From Erythrobacter neustonensis (GTDB taxonomy: Bacteria; Pseudomonadota; Alphaproteobacteria; Sphingomonadales; Sphingomonadaceae): a stretch of 64,000 nucleotides of DNA. The position numbers and the translations under genes were made by a program. Where the stretch lies: positions 2,728,001 to 2,792,000 of the forward strand of contig NZ_CP016033.1 in NCBI RefSeq assembly GCF_001663175.1. Direction: 5' to 3'. Every line of letters begins with the position of its first letter. The stretch's first letter is position 1. Shown one piece after another: positions 34,841 to 42,200 of this stretch. Under the pieces are notes generated by a model. The model was given only the letters and a program-made list of their open reading frames with translations, had not been told where the DNA came from and did no database searches.

Positions 34841-36378
34841 GCGCCATGTTCCTTGTTGAGCTGCGCCTGCAATGCGGTGCGATCGATCTTGCCGTTGGGG
34901 TTCAGCGGCATCGCCTCGCGCCAGTGGATCATCTGCGGCTGCATGAAATTGGGCAGGTCGCGCCGCAGCCGTTGCGCCAGCGCCTCGCCACCCGCCGGAT
35001 CGCCGCGCACCACCAGATGCACCGCCTGACCAAGCCGCGCATCGGGCACGCCCAGCGCAACCGCCTCGGCGGCAAGGCCGCTTGCGAGCACGGTCTCCTC
35101 GATCTCCTGCGGCGAGATGCGGTTGCCCGCGCTCTTGATCATCGCATCGCGGCGGCCCGCGAAATATAGCAGCCCGTCCGCATCGCGGCGCACGCGGTCG
35201 CCTGAAAACACCGCCATCCCGCCATAGCGCGAGGCCGCGGGCGCGGGTTTGAAGCGTTCGGCAGTGCGCGCTGCATCCTGCCAATAGCCTTGCGCCACCA
35301 GCGGCCCGCAATGCACCAGTTCGCCTTCCTCGCCGTCTGCAACGATGTCTCCGGTCTCGTCGACCACGAGGATTTCGGCAAAGGGGATCGCTGTGCCCAT
35401 CGACGTGGGGTGCGCGTCGACCAGCGAAGGATCGAGATAGGTCGAGCGGAACGCCTCGGTCAGGCCATACATCGGAAATAGCCGCGCATCGGGAAACATT
35501 CCGCGCAAGCGCCGCACCAGTTCGAGCGTCAAGGCCCCGCCGCTGTTGGTCAGGCGGCGCAGCGATGCGCGCGCTTCGGCGGGCCAATCGGTTTCGGTCA
35601 GTTGCACCCACAAGGGCGGCACAGCGGCGAGCGTGGTCACACGGTGCCGGGCGCAGGCCTTGACCACGTCCTTGGGAAACAGGAAATCGAGCGGGGCGAC
35701 GCTGCCGCCCGCATACCACGTGCTCAGAAGCTGGTTCTGCCCGTAGTCGAAAGACAGCGGCAGCACCGCGAGCGTCACGTCGTCCTCTGCCGATCCGAGA
35801 TAGTGCGCCACGCTCATCGCGCCGAGCCACAGGTTCGCATGGCTCAGCATCACGCCCTTGGGCCGCCCGGTCGAGCCGCTGGTGTAAAGGATCGCGGCAA
35901 GATCCGCCGGATCGCCTGCGGAGGGGCCAAGCGTCCGCCCTGCGGACGTGGCCTGCAAAAGCGCCTCGTCTTCGCCGATCACCGCACAAGGCGCGGTCAG
36001 ATCGCCCGGCTCGAGGGTGGCAAGCCGTGCGGGCGTCCCGATCAGCAAGGTCGCACCGCTGTCGGCCAGAATATGCGCGGCCTGCGCGCGTTTGAGCAGC
36101 GGGTTGATCGGCACATGCACCAGCCCCGCGCGCGCGGCGGCAAGCGGCAGGAGGCATGTAAGCTCGCCCTTGGCCGCCCAGCTTGCCACGCGCGCGCCCT
36201 TGCCGGGCACCTTGTGCGCCAACCATCCGGCAAGCATCGCGACACGCTGTCTTAACTGATTGTGGTTAAGCGTGCCCTCGCGCAAATGCAGCGCCGGCGC
36301 GCTCCCACGCCCCGCCGCCCCCGCCCGTTCGGCAAGGTGGTCAAGCGGGAAGGCAGCAGGCGTAAACAGGTGCGACAT
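34837..36378 (-). CDS. Acyl-CoA ligase (AMP-forming), exosortase A-associated
   Basis: 513 residues, ANL superfamily. Motifs: AILYTSGSTGRPKGVMLSHAN (P-loop, A3), LFPMYGLTEAFRSTYLDP (A5), VFSGDRVRRDADGLLYFAGRRDAMIKSAGNRISPQEIE (A7-A8), and GKIDRTAL near the C-terminus with the catalytic Lys (A10). It belongs to the TIGR03098 type. With an acyl carrier protein encoded nearby, a plausible role is to activate an acyl or amino acid group for transfer to the carrier (inference). The start ATG 36378 (MSHLFTPAAF) lies just 21 bp from the start of the divergent acyltransferase gene. Confidence 0.93.
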   Translation of the reverse strand: MSHLFTPAAFPLDHLAERAGAAGRGSAPALHLREGTLNHNQLRQRVAMLAGWLAHKVPGKGARVASWAAKGELTCLLPLAAARAGLVHVPINPLLKRAQAAHILADSGATLLIGTPARLATLEPGDLTAPCAVIGEDEALLQATSAGRTLGPSAGDPADLAAILYTSGSTGRPKGVMLSHANLWLGAMSVAHYLGSAEDDVTLAVLPLSFDYGQNQLLSTWYAGGSVAPLDFLFPKDVVKACARHRVTTLAAVPPLWVQLTETDWPAEARASLRRLTNSGGALTLELVRRLRGMFPDARLFPMYGLTEAFRSTYLDPSLVDAHPTSMGTAIPFAEILVVDETGDIVADGEEGELVHCGPLVAQGYWQDAARTAERFKPAPAASRYGGMAVFSGDRVRRDADGLLYFAGRRDAMIKSAGNRISPQEIEETVLASGLAAEAVALGVPDARLGQAVHLVVRGDPAGGEALAQRLRRDLPNFMQPQMIHWREAMPLNPNGKIDRTALQAQLNKEHGA

Positions 36379-36399
36379 CGAGCGGAGCAATCTTCTTCA

Positions 36400-37419
36400 G
36401 TGATCGAAGCGCGGTATCACGATAGCGTTAACGTCTTGCAAGCCTTGACTGGCGCGCAAGGCCGCGCGTCCGTACCCGGCCCCTTCGACCGCACCGAATG
36501 GTTTGCGCTGCTGGCGCAGACGGGCCTGCTCCCGCTGGTAGTGACGGCCAGCGATAGCGGCGAAACAGCGGCGCTGGCATTGACCGAGAGCGGGGGCCGG
36601 ATCGCCGGATTGCGAAACTGGTACAGCTTCATCTGGCGTGCGGCGGCGCCTGCCTCGCCGGCCGGCGACCGCCTGCTCGAAGCCATGGCGCGCAGCTTGA
36701 GACATCGCGGCTGGCGCGTCACGCTCGAACCCGTGCCGGGTGAAGATGGTGCGGCAGACCAACTGGCGCGCGCCTTTTGCGCGGCGGGATGGACGGTGCA
36801 GGTCGAGCCTTGCGACACCAACCACGTGCTCCCCGTGCGCGGCCGCAGTTTTGCCGAATATTGGCAGACGCGTCCGGGCGCGCTGCGAACCACCTTGAAG
36901 CGCAAGGCCGGCAAGGTCGCGGTCGAGGTGCTGACCCGGTTCGATCCCGCCGTCTGGGCCGAATACGAGGCGATCTATGCGGCAAGCTGGAAACCGGCCG
37001 AAGATTATCCCGCGATGCTGCGCAGCTTCGCCGAGGCCGAGGGCGCAGCCGGGCGGTTGCGAATGGGAATCGCGCGCGCGGATGGCATGGCCGTGGCGGC
37101 ACAGGTATGGACTGTCGAAAATTCCGTCGCTTACATCCACAAGCTCGCACATCTTGAAAGCCACAAGCAACTGTCGGCAGGCACCACGCTCAGCGCCGCA
37201 TTGTTCAGGCATGTTATCGACATCGACCAGACCGCGCTGATCGATTTCGGCACCGGCGATCAAAGCTACAAGGCCGACTGGATGGAAGCCGTCCGCCCGC
37301 GCTACCGGATCGACTGCCTCGATCCGCGCCAGCCCCGCGCCTGGGCGCCGCTCGCCAAGCGGAACCTCGCAAATTTGCGCGGGCTTGCAAAACTTGCGCC
37401 TGCGCGCAGCCATGGCTAA
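36400..37419 (+). CDS. CelD/BcsL-like GNAT acyltransferase of the exosortase locus
   Basis: 339 residues. The Acetyltransf_6 (CelD-like) domain occupies about 130-300: FAEYWQTRPGALRTTLKRKAGKVAVEVLTRFD, YEAIYAASWKPAEDYPAMLRSFAEAEGAAGRLRMGIARADGMAVAAQVWTVE and SAGTTLSAALFRHVIDID...DFGTGDQSYKADWM. The proposed start is GTG 36400 (MIEARYHDSVNVLQAL), because the upstream codons are Arg-rich and overlap the ligase leader. It probably acylates the polysaccharide or a carrier-bound intermediate, since it is followed by the acyl carrier protein; donor and acceptor are unknown. Confidence 0.85.
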   Translation: MIEARYHDSVNVLQALTGAQGRASVPGPFDRTEWFALLAQTGLLPLVVTASDSGETAALALTESGGRIAGLRNWYSFIWRAAAPASPAGDRLLEAMARSLRHRGWRVTLEPVPGEDGAADQLARAFCAAGWTVQVEPCDTNHVLPVRGRSFAEYWQTRPGALRTTLKRKAGKVAVEVLTRFDPAVWAEYEAIYAASWKPAEDYPAMLRSFAEAEGAAGRLRMGIARADGMAVAAQVWTVENSVAYIHKLAHLESHKQLSAGTTLSAALFRHVIDIDQTALIDFGTGDQSYKADWMEAVRPRYRIDCLDPRQPRAWAPLAKRNLANLRGLAKLAPARSHG

Positions 37420-37460
37420 GCCCCGCGGCCGAGGCGACTGAGAGGGAATTTTTGCGCGCG

Positions 37461-37757
37461 ATGACCACGTTTTCGAATATGGACACCGAAGCAGGCGGTG
37501 ATGCGCTCGAAGCAGAGCTCAAGGCGCTGATCGGCGATGTGCTTGGTCTCGATGCGGCTCACGCACAGGCTTTCGGACCGGACACGGGCCTGTTCGGTCA
37601 CTTGCCCGAACTCGATTCGATGGCGGTCGCAGGGTTGCTGACCGAGATGGAAGACCGGCTCGGGATCGTGATCGAAGACGACGATGTCGACGGCGAGATG
37701 CTCGAAACCTTCGGCGGGCTGCTGGCCTTCGCCCGCGCCAAGCTCGACCAGCGCTGA
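37461..37757 (+). CDS. Acyl carrier protein of the exosortase locus
   Basis: 98 residues, strongly acidic, four-helix carrier-protein pattern. The phosphopantetheine attachment Ser is S53 in LPELDSMAVAGLLTEMEDRLGI, where housekeeping AcpP has DSL. This is a dedicated carrier, not AcpP, since it lies in the exosortase gene set between the acyltransferase and the hydrolases. ATG 37461 (MTTFSNMDTEAGG) is preceded by GAGAGGGAA; a TTG at 37452 is in frame. It should be loaded by the ligase encoded at 34837-36378 (inference). Confidence 0.9.
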   Translation: MTTFSNMDTEAGGDALEAELKALIGDVLGLDAAHAQAFGPDTGLFGHLPELDSMAVAGLLTEMEDRLGIVIEDDDVDGEMLETFGGLLAFARAKLDQR

Positions 37758-37791
37758 TCCCCGTTTTCCCTGCCGCAAAGACGCGCCGCCA

Positions 37792-38481
37792 GTGATTTTC
37801 ACCTGGAACCCCGCGCAGGACGACAGGGATGACAGCCCGCCCGAACTGCTGGTCGCCTTCGATCGCGGCAGGCGCGCGCGCGTTCTGGTTCTGCCCGCGT
37901 GGTTCGATGAGGCGAACAAGCTGCGCCGCCTCACGCTGGGCGTGATGCGCAACCTCGACGCCGCAGGGATCGACAGCCTGCTGCCCGATCTTCCGGGCTG
38001 CAATGAAAGCCTTGTTCCGCTCGAAAGCCAGACACTCGAAAGCTGGCGTGCGGCTGCGCAAGCCGCTGCGGCATCCTTGCGCGCGACGCATGTGCTCGCC
38101 ATCCGCGCGGGCGCGCTGATCGCGCCATCCGCCTTGCCCGGGTTCCATTATGCCCCGCAAACCGGCCCGAAACTTCTCCGCGGGATGCTGCGCGGCGCGG
38201 CCATCGCGGCGCGCGAGGCGGGCAAGGTCGACACCGCGCAAAGCCTGCTCGATCACGGGCGCACCGCAGGATTGACACTGGGCGGATGGATGCTCGGGAG
38301 CGAAATGATCCGCGCGCTTGAAACTGCCGAGCCCGCCCCCGCGCCGGGGCAGTCCGCCATTCCCCAGAGCGCGATCGGCGGCGCGGGGCTATGGCTGCGG
38401 GCAGAGCCGGACGACGATCCCGATCAGGCCGAAAGGCTCAGCGCACTGATCGCCGCGAATTTCGGCGATCCGCGCGCATGA
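37792..38481 (+). CDS. Exosortase A-associated hydrolase 2-like protein (degenerate alpha/beta hydrolase)
   Basis: 229 residues. ARVLVLPAWFDEANKLRRLTLGVMRNLDAAGIDSLLPDLPGCNES matches the N-terminal half of the hydrolase 2 family (TIGR03101 type). At the usual nucleophile elbow stands HVLAIRAGALIAP, without a Ser or Cys in a GxSxG context, so it may not be a classical hydrolase; this agrees with relatives that read GLRLGALLAL there. The start is GTG 37792, since no ATG occurs at a sensible place; an upstream ATG would overlap the carrier protein gene. Its end overlaps the next gene by ATGA. Confidence 0.8.
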   Translation: MIFTWNPAQDDRDDSPPELLVAFDRGRRARVLVLPAWFDEANKLRRLTLGVMRNLDAAGIDSLLPDLPGCNESLVPLESQTLESWRAAAQAAAASLRATHVLAIRAGALIAPSALPGFHYAPQTGPKLLRGMLRGAAIAAREAGKVDTAQSLLDHGRTAGLTLGGWMLGSEMIRALETAEPAPAPGQSAIPQSAIGGAGLWLRAEPDDDPDQAERLSALIAANFGDPRA

Positions 38482-39266
38482 GCCGCCGGTCGCTCACCTT
38501 TGCCTGCGGAACCGACAGGCTCGCCGGAACGCTCGACATGGCGGAAGGCACCACCGGGCTGCTGATTGTCACTGGCGGCAACGAGGTGCGCAGCGGCGCG
38601 TTCGGTGGGCAGGCGCAGCTGGCAGCAAGGATCGCGGCGGCGGGCCACCCGGTGTTCCGGTTCGACCGGCGCGGGATCGGCGACAGCGAAGGCGAAAACG
38701 CGGGTTTCCGCGGCTCGGCCAATGACATAGCAGCCGCTCTTGCGGCATTTCGGGAACATGCACCGCAGCTTTCTCGCGTGATCGCTTTCGGGAACTGCGA
38801 CGCGGCCTCCGCGCTGATGCTCTCGGGCGGCGCCGGCACCGATGGCCTGGTGCTGTCGAACCCGTGGACGATCGATCTGGCAGCGTCCGGCAGCGATGTC
38901 GCCCCGCCGCCGCCCGCGGCGCTGCGCGCGCGCTACTTGGAAAAACTGACCAATTCGCGCGAGATCATGCGCTTGCTGCGCGGGGGTGTCGACCTTTCGA
39001 AGCTGCGCAAGGGCCTACGCCACGCGCTGCGCGGCGCGCCCACGCGATCGAACCTCGCGCAGGACATGGAATCCGGCCTTGCAGGCTTTGCCGGGCCGGT
39101 CACGATCCTGCTCGCGTCCGAAGATCGCACCGCACAATTGTTCGAGGCCGCGTGGCCCGCTTCGGACCCGCGCCTGCGCCGTTGCCTAGGGGCAGACCAC
39201 GCCTATTCCGCGCCGCCGCACCGCGCATGGCTGGAAGCGGAGTTGCTGCGCTGCCTGCGCGATTAG
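38478..39266 (+). CDS. Exosortase A-associated hydrolase 1 (alpha/beta hydrolase with Cys nucleophile)
   Basis: 262 residues, alpha/beta-hydrolase fold. GLLIVTGGNEVRSGAFGGQAQLAARIAAAGHPVFRFDRRGIGDSEGE is the conserved start of the TIGR03100 group. The nucleophile elbow is FGNCDAASAL with C107 in place of Ser, and the terminal His is in LGADHAYSAPPHRAW. It may release or transfer an acyl group from the carrier or the polysaccharide. ATG 38478 overlaps the hydrolase 2 stop (ATGA). Tail to tail with the RNA methyltransferase, sharing four bases at 39263-39266. Confidence 0.9.
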   Translation: MSRRSLTFACGTDRLAGTLDMAEGTTGLLIVTGGNEVRSGAFGGQAQLAARIAAAGHPVFRFDRRGIGDSEGENAGFRGSANDIAAALAAFREHAPQLSRVIAFGNCDAASALMLSGGAGTDGLVLSNPWTIDLAASGSDVAPPPPAALRARYLEKLTNSREIMRLLRGGVDLSKLRKGLRHALRGAPTRSNLAQDMESGLAGFAGPVTILLASEDRTAQLFEAAWPASDPRLRRCLGADHAYSAPPHRAWLEAELLRCLRD

Positions 39267-40471
39267 CGTTCGAACAGGCTCACCAGTTCGACATGCGTCG
39301 ACCAGCGGAACTGGCCCACCGGGCGCAGTCTGGTCAGCCGGAACCCGGCCGCGCAGAGCACTGCCGCATCGCGCGCCCAGCTTGACGGGTTGCAGCTGAC
39401 ATAGACCACACGGCCAACCGCGCTCGCAGCGATTTCGGCCACCTGCGCACGGGCGCCCGCGCGCGGCGGGTCGAGCAGCACGCCGTCGAACCGGCCAAGC
39501 TCGTCGGGTTGCAACGGCGCGCGGAACAGATCGCGGTGCAGCGCCAGCACCGATCCGCCGGCGCGCGCCCCGGCGCTTTTGCAGGCCAGATGCGCCGCAC
39601 GGTCGGCCTCGACTGCCAGAACCTTGCGGCCGCTACCCTCCGCGCCGCGCAGCGCGAAGGCGAAGGTGCCAAGCCCTGCAAACAGGTCGGCGACAACGCG
39701 CGCGCCCGAAAGCCATTCCGCGGCATCGCGCGCCATCGCGTGTTCGGCATCTTGGGTCGCCTGAAGAAACGCGCCCTGCGGCAGACCGACCGGCACGCCT
39801 GCCAGCGTCACGGTCACAGGCTCGGGCTCCCACAGGGTTTCCGGACCATATCCCTGATCGAAGGAAAGCCGCGCAAGCCCCTGATCGCGCGCGAAATCAA
39901 GCGCCGCTTCGGTGGCGTCGAGCCCTTCGATCGGGAAATGGACGAGGCTTGCATCCACGCCCTGATCGCACAGCGTCAACTCGATCCCGACCATCGCCTT
40001 GGGGCCGTGGCTTGCGACGAATTTGCGCAAGGGGGCGACCAGCGCGAACAGCGCGGGGTGCATGACGGGGCATTCGGCCAGATCGACCACGCGGTGTGCG
40101 CCGCCCTCGCGGTAGCCGACGACCGCGCCGCGCGCAGTGCGCAGGCCATGCAGGCCCGCCCGGCGGCGCGTCTCGGGCGGAGAGAGGTGGACGGGCAGAA
40201 CCTCCTCCGCCGAAAGCCCCTGACCCTGCGCCGCGTGCAGCACCCGATCGCGCACGAAATCGCGCAGGACGCTATCGTCGGCATGTTGCAACTGGCACCC
40301 ACCGCACACCGCGAAATGGCGGCACGGCGGGGTCTGGTGATGCGGACCCGGGGCGATGGCGCCATCTGGCGCGATCATGTCGCCGGGCACGGCGCCGCCG
40401 ACATGGCGGCCCGATGCGGTCACGCCGTCGCCCTTGGCGGCAAGGCGGATAATGGGTTCTGACTGGCTCAC
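39263..40471 (-). CDS. Class I SAM-dependent RNA methyltransferase (RlmD/RumA-TrmA family)
   Basis: 402 residues. It methylates C5 of uridine in rRNA or tRNA. The [4Fe-4S] ligands are C50, C56, C59 (CRHFAVCGGCQLQH) and C134 (DLAECPVMHP); the SAM domain has VVADLFAGLGTFAFAL and LDPPRAGARAQV; the catalytic Cys lies in VVYVSCNPSSWARD. The Fe-S site fits RlmD/RumA or RlmC rather than TrmA, but the target base cannot be fixed. The TRAM domain is reduced (IIRLAAKGDGVTASGRHVGGAVPGD). Start GTG 40471 (MSQSEPIIR), GTGA overlap with nnr. Confidence 0.9.
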   Translation of the reverse strand: MSQSEPIIRLAAKGDGVTASGRHVGGAVPGDMIAPDGAIAPGPHHQTPPCRHFAVCGGCQLQHADDSVLRDFVRDRVLHAAQGQGLSAEEVLPVHLSPPETRRRAGLHGLRTARGAVVGYREGGAHRVVDLAECPVMHPALFALVAPLRKFVASHGPKAMVGIELTLCDQGVDASLVHFPIEGLDATEAALDFARDQGLARLSFDQGYGPETLWEPEPVTVTLAGVPVGLPQGAFLQATQDAEHAMARDAAEWLSGARVVADLFAGLGTFAFALRGAEGSGRKVLAVEADRAAHLACKSAGARAGGSVLALHRDLFRAPLQPDELGRFDGVLLDPPRAGARAQVAEIAASAVGRVVYVSCNPSSWARDAAVLCAAGFRLTRLRPVGQFRWSTHVELVSLFER

Positions 40472-41856
40472 AGCGCCGCCGCTAGCGCGCCTGCCACCTG
40501 TTGGGCAAGCTGCGATGGCGCAAAAGCGGGGCCTGCCCGCCGCGCCGCCTCGCCGTGAAGCCACAGCGCCTCGCACGCGGCGGTAAAGGGATCGCGGCCC
40601 GTCGCCATCCGGCTCGCCGCAATCCCGGCAAGCACGTCGCCGCTGCCCGCCATCGAAAGCCAGCTTTTCGCGGGCGGGGCAAGCGCAAGCCTGCCATCGG
40701 GCGCCGCGACGCAGCTGTCGGGCCCCTTGGCGAGCACGACCATCCCGCTTTCCCGTGCAAGCGCCAGTGCGCGGTCATGCCTTACCTCGGCAGTGATCCC
40801 GAAACTGAGGCACAGCGCCTCCAGCTCGCCATCATGCGGCGTGGAAAGCACGGGCGTGCCGGGGTGCAGCTGATCCGGCGAGAGGAGCATCAGCGCATCG
40901 GCATCGATCACCAGCGCGCGCGCATGTTGCACGGCGGCGGCGAGCTTATCGCGTGCGTCGTCGCTACGCCCGAGGCCAGGGCCGATCAGCACCGCCGCAA
41001 TCCGCGGATCGCCAAGCGCCTCGCCAAGCGGACCCGTGTCGGTGACGATATCGCATGGCGTGCGCGGATCGGCGACATCCGCGAGCAGCTTCACATAGCC
41101 TGCCCCCGCGTGTTGCGCCGCGGCAGCCGCGAGCAGGCTTGCCCCCGGCATCGCGCCTGCAACGATGCCGAGCAGACCGCGCCGATACTTGTGACTGTCC
41201 ACGGCGGGCGCGGCGATGGACGGCCGGCGGATCAGCTGCGCGGCGCCCGCCACGGTCGCGATGCCGATCGGGACAAGCCGCAGCTGCCCCATCCGCTCGC
41301 GCGCTGGCAGCCGCCAATGCGCAAACTTCCACGCCCCTAGCGCAAGCGTGAGGTCGAAGGCGGGAAGCCCGTCGTTCAAAACCGCACCACTGTCTGCCGA
41401 AACGCCAGAAGGCAGATCGACCGCCACCCGGTAACGATGCCGCGCCGCCAAATCACCCAGCAACCGCGCGTGTTCCGGCGCCAGCGGGCGCGCGAGCCCC
41501 GAGCCGAACAGGCAGTCGACAAACACATCGCCGTCCTGCGCCGCTGTCGAAGCGACCGGACCATCCCAGCGGGCACGCGCGTCCCGACTGGCGGCGGTGC
41601 GCGGCTCGAGCGGCGCGATCACCCTCACCGCATTGCCCGCCTCGCGCAAAAGCCGTGCCATGACATAGCCATCGCCGCCATTGTTGCCGGGCCCGCACAG
41701 CACGGTGACAGACCGGCCCGCAGCCACGCGCCGGATCCACTCCGCCGCACCCGCGGCCGCTGTCTCCATCAGGTCGCTGACCGAGGCTCCCGCATCGATC
41801 AGCGCCTGCTCGGCGGCGCGCATCTGTTCCGCCGTGAGAACCTGCGTCAGGCTCAC
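40468..41856 (-). CDS. nnr: Bifunctional NAD(P)H-hydrate repair enzyme (epimerase/dehydratase)
   Basis: 462 residues. It repairs hydrated NAD(P)H. The N-terminal YjeF_N epimerase domain has CGPGNNGGDGYVMARLLREAG and VDLPSGVSADSG; the C-terminal ADP-dependent dehydratase has GPGLGRSDDAR, DADALMLLS, STPHDGELEAL and SMAGSGDVLAGIAASRMA. The fusion order matches E. coli Nnr (YjeF). GTG 41856 ([19 protein letters not shown]) forms a GTGA overlap with the upstream lipoprotein gene; there are 72 more open codons upstream, in the other frame of that gene. Confidence 0.93.
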   Translation of the reverse strand: MSLTQVLTAEQMRAAEQALIDAGASVSDLMETAAAGAAEWIRRVAAGRSVTVLCGPGNNGGDGYVMARLLREAGNAVRVIAPLEPRTAASRDARARWDGPVASTAAQDGDVFVDCLFGSGLARPLAPEHARLLGDLAARHRYRVAVDLPSGVSADSGAVLNDGLPAFDLTLALGAWKFAHWRLPARERMGQLRLVPIGIATVAGAAQLIRRPSIAAPAVDSHKYRRGLLGIVAGAMPGASLLAAAAAQHAGAGYVKLLADVADPRTPCDIVTDTGPLGEALGDPRIAAVLIGPGLGRSDDARDKLAAAVQHARALVIDADALMLLSPDQLHPGTPVLSTPHDGELEALCLSFGITAEVRHDRALALARESGMVVLAKGPDSCVAAPDGRLALAPPAKSWLSMAGSGDVLAGIAASRMATGRDPFTAACEALWLHGEAARRAGPAFAPSQLAQQVAGALAAAL

Positions 41857-42200
41857 GGCGCGGGCGTGGCAAGCGTTCCGCGCGCGATGCGATAGCGGTC
41901 GCCGCCAACCGCGAATTGCAGCGTGTCGCCCGTCTGCTCGATCACGACGCTCTCCGCCCCGTCGGCCGCGACCGGCACGCCGGTTGCCGGATCGAGCCGC
42001 ATCCGCCGAAAGCCGCCATCGGGATGATGCAGGATCACCGCGTCGCCGCCCGCCACCCGTTCCAAAGTGCAATCCTCGGCGAAGTCCGCGCCCTGCCCGA
42101 TCGCGCAGGCAATCGCCTCACCCTCGGGCGCGGGGCTGGTATCGCCGCACGCGCCGAGCAGCGCGAGCGCAACGCTGGCGCTAGATATCCGCAAAGACAT
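41853..42200 (-). CDS. Small hypothetical lipoprotein
   Basis: 115 residues. A short type II signal peptide with lipobox LGAC ([20 protein letters not shown]) is followed by a mature part with two more Cys ([21 protein letters not shown]), probably a disulfide, and a beta-rich segment ([45 protein letters not shown]). I do not recognise the function. The ATG at 42200 lies within the end of ilvD (20-bp overlap) and its stop overlaps nnr, so it is part of the ilvD-nnr transcript. It is easily missed because it lies between two large genes. Confidence 0.8.
   Translation of the reverse strand: MSLRISSASVALALLGACGDTSPAPEGEAIACAIGQGADFAEDCTLERVAGGDAVILHHPDGGFRRMRLDPATGVPVAADGAESVVIEQTGDTLQFAVGGDRYRIARGTLATPAP

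Noticed and set aside
34841..36226. Extension of the decarboxylase frame upstream through the ligase gene
   Set aside because: The ligase is read in another frame with full ANL motifs; ATGA overlap gives the decarboxylase start at 34840.
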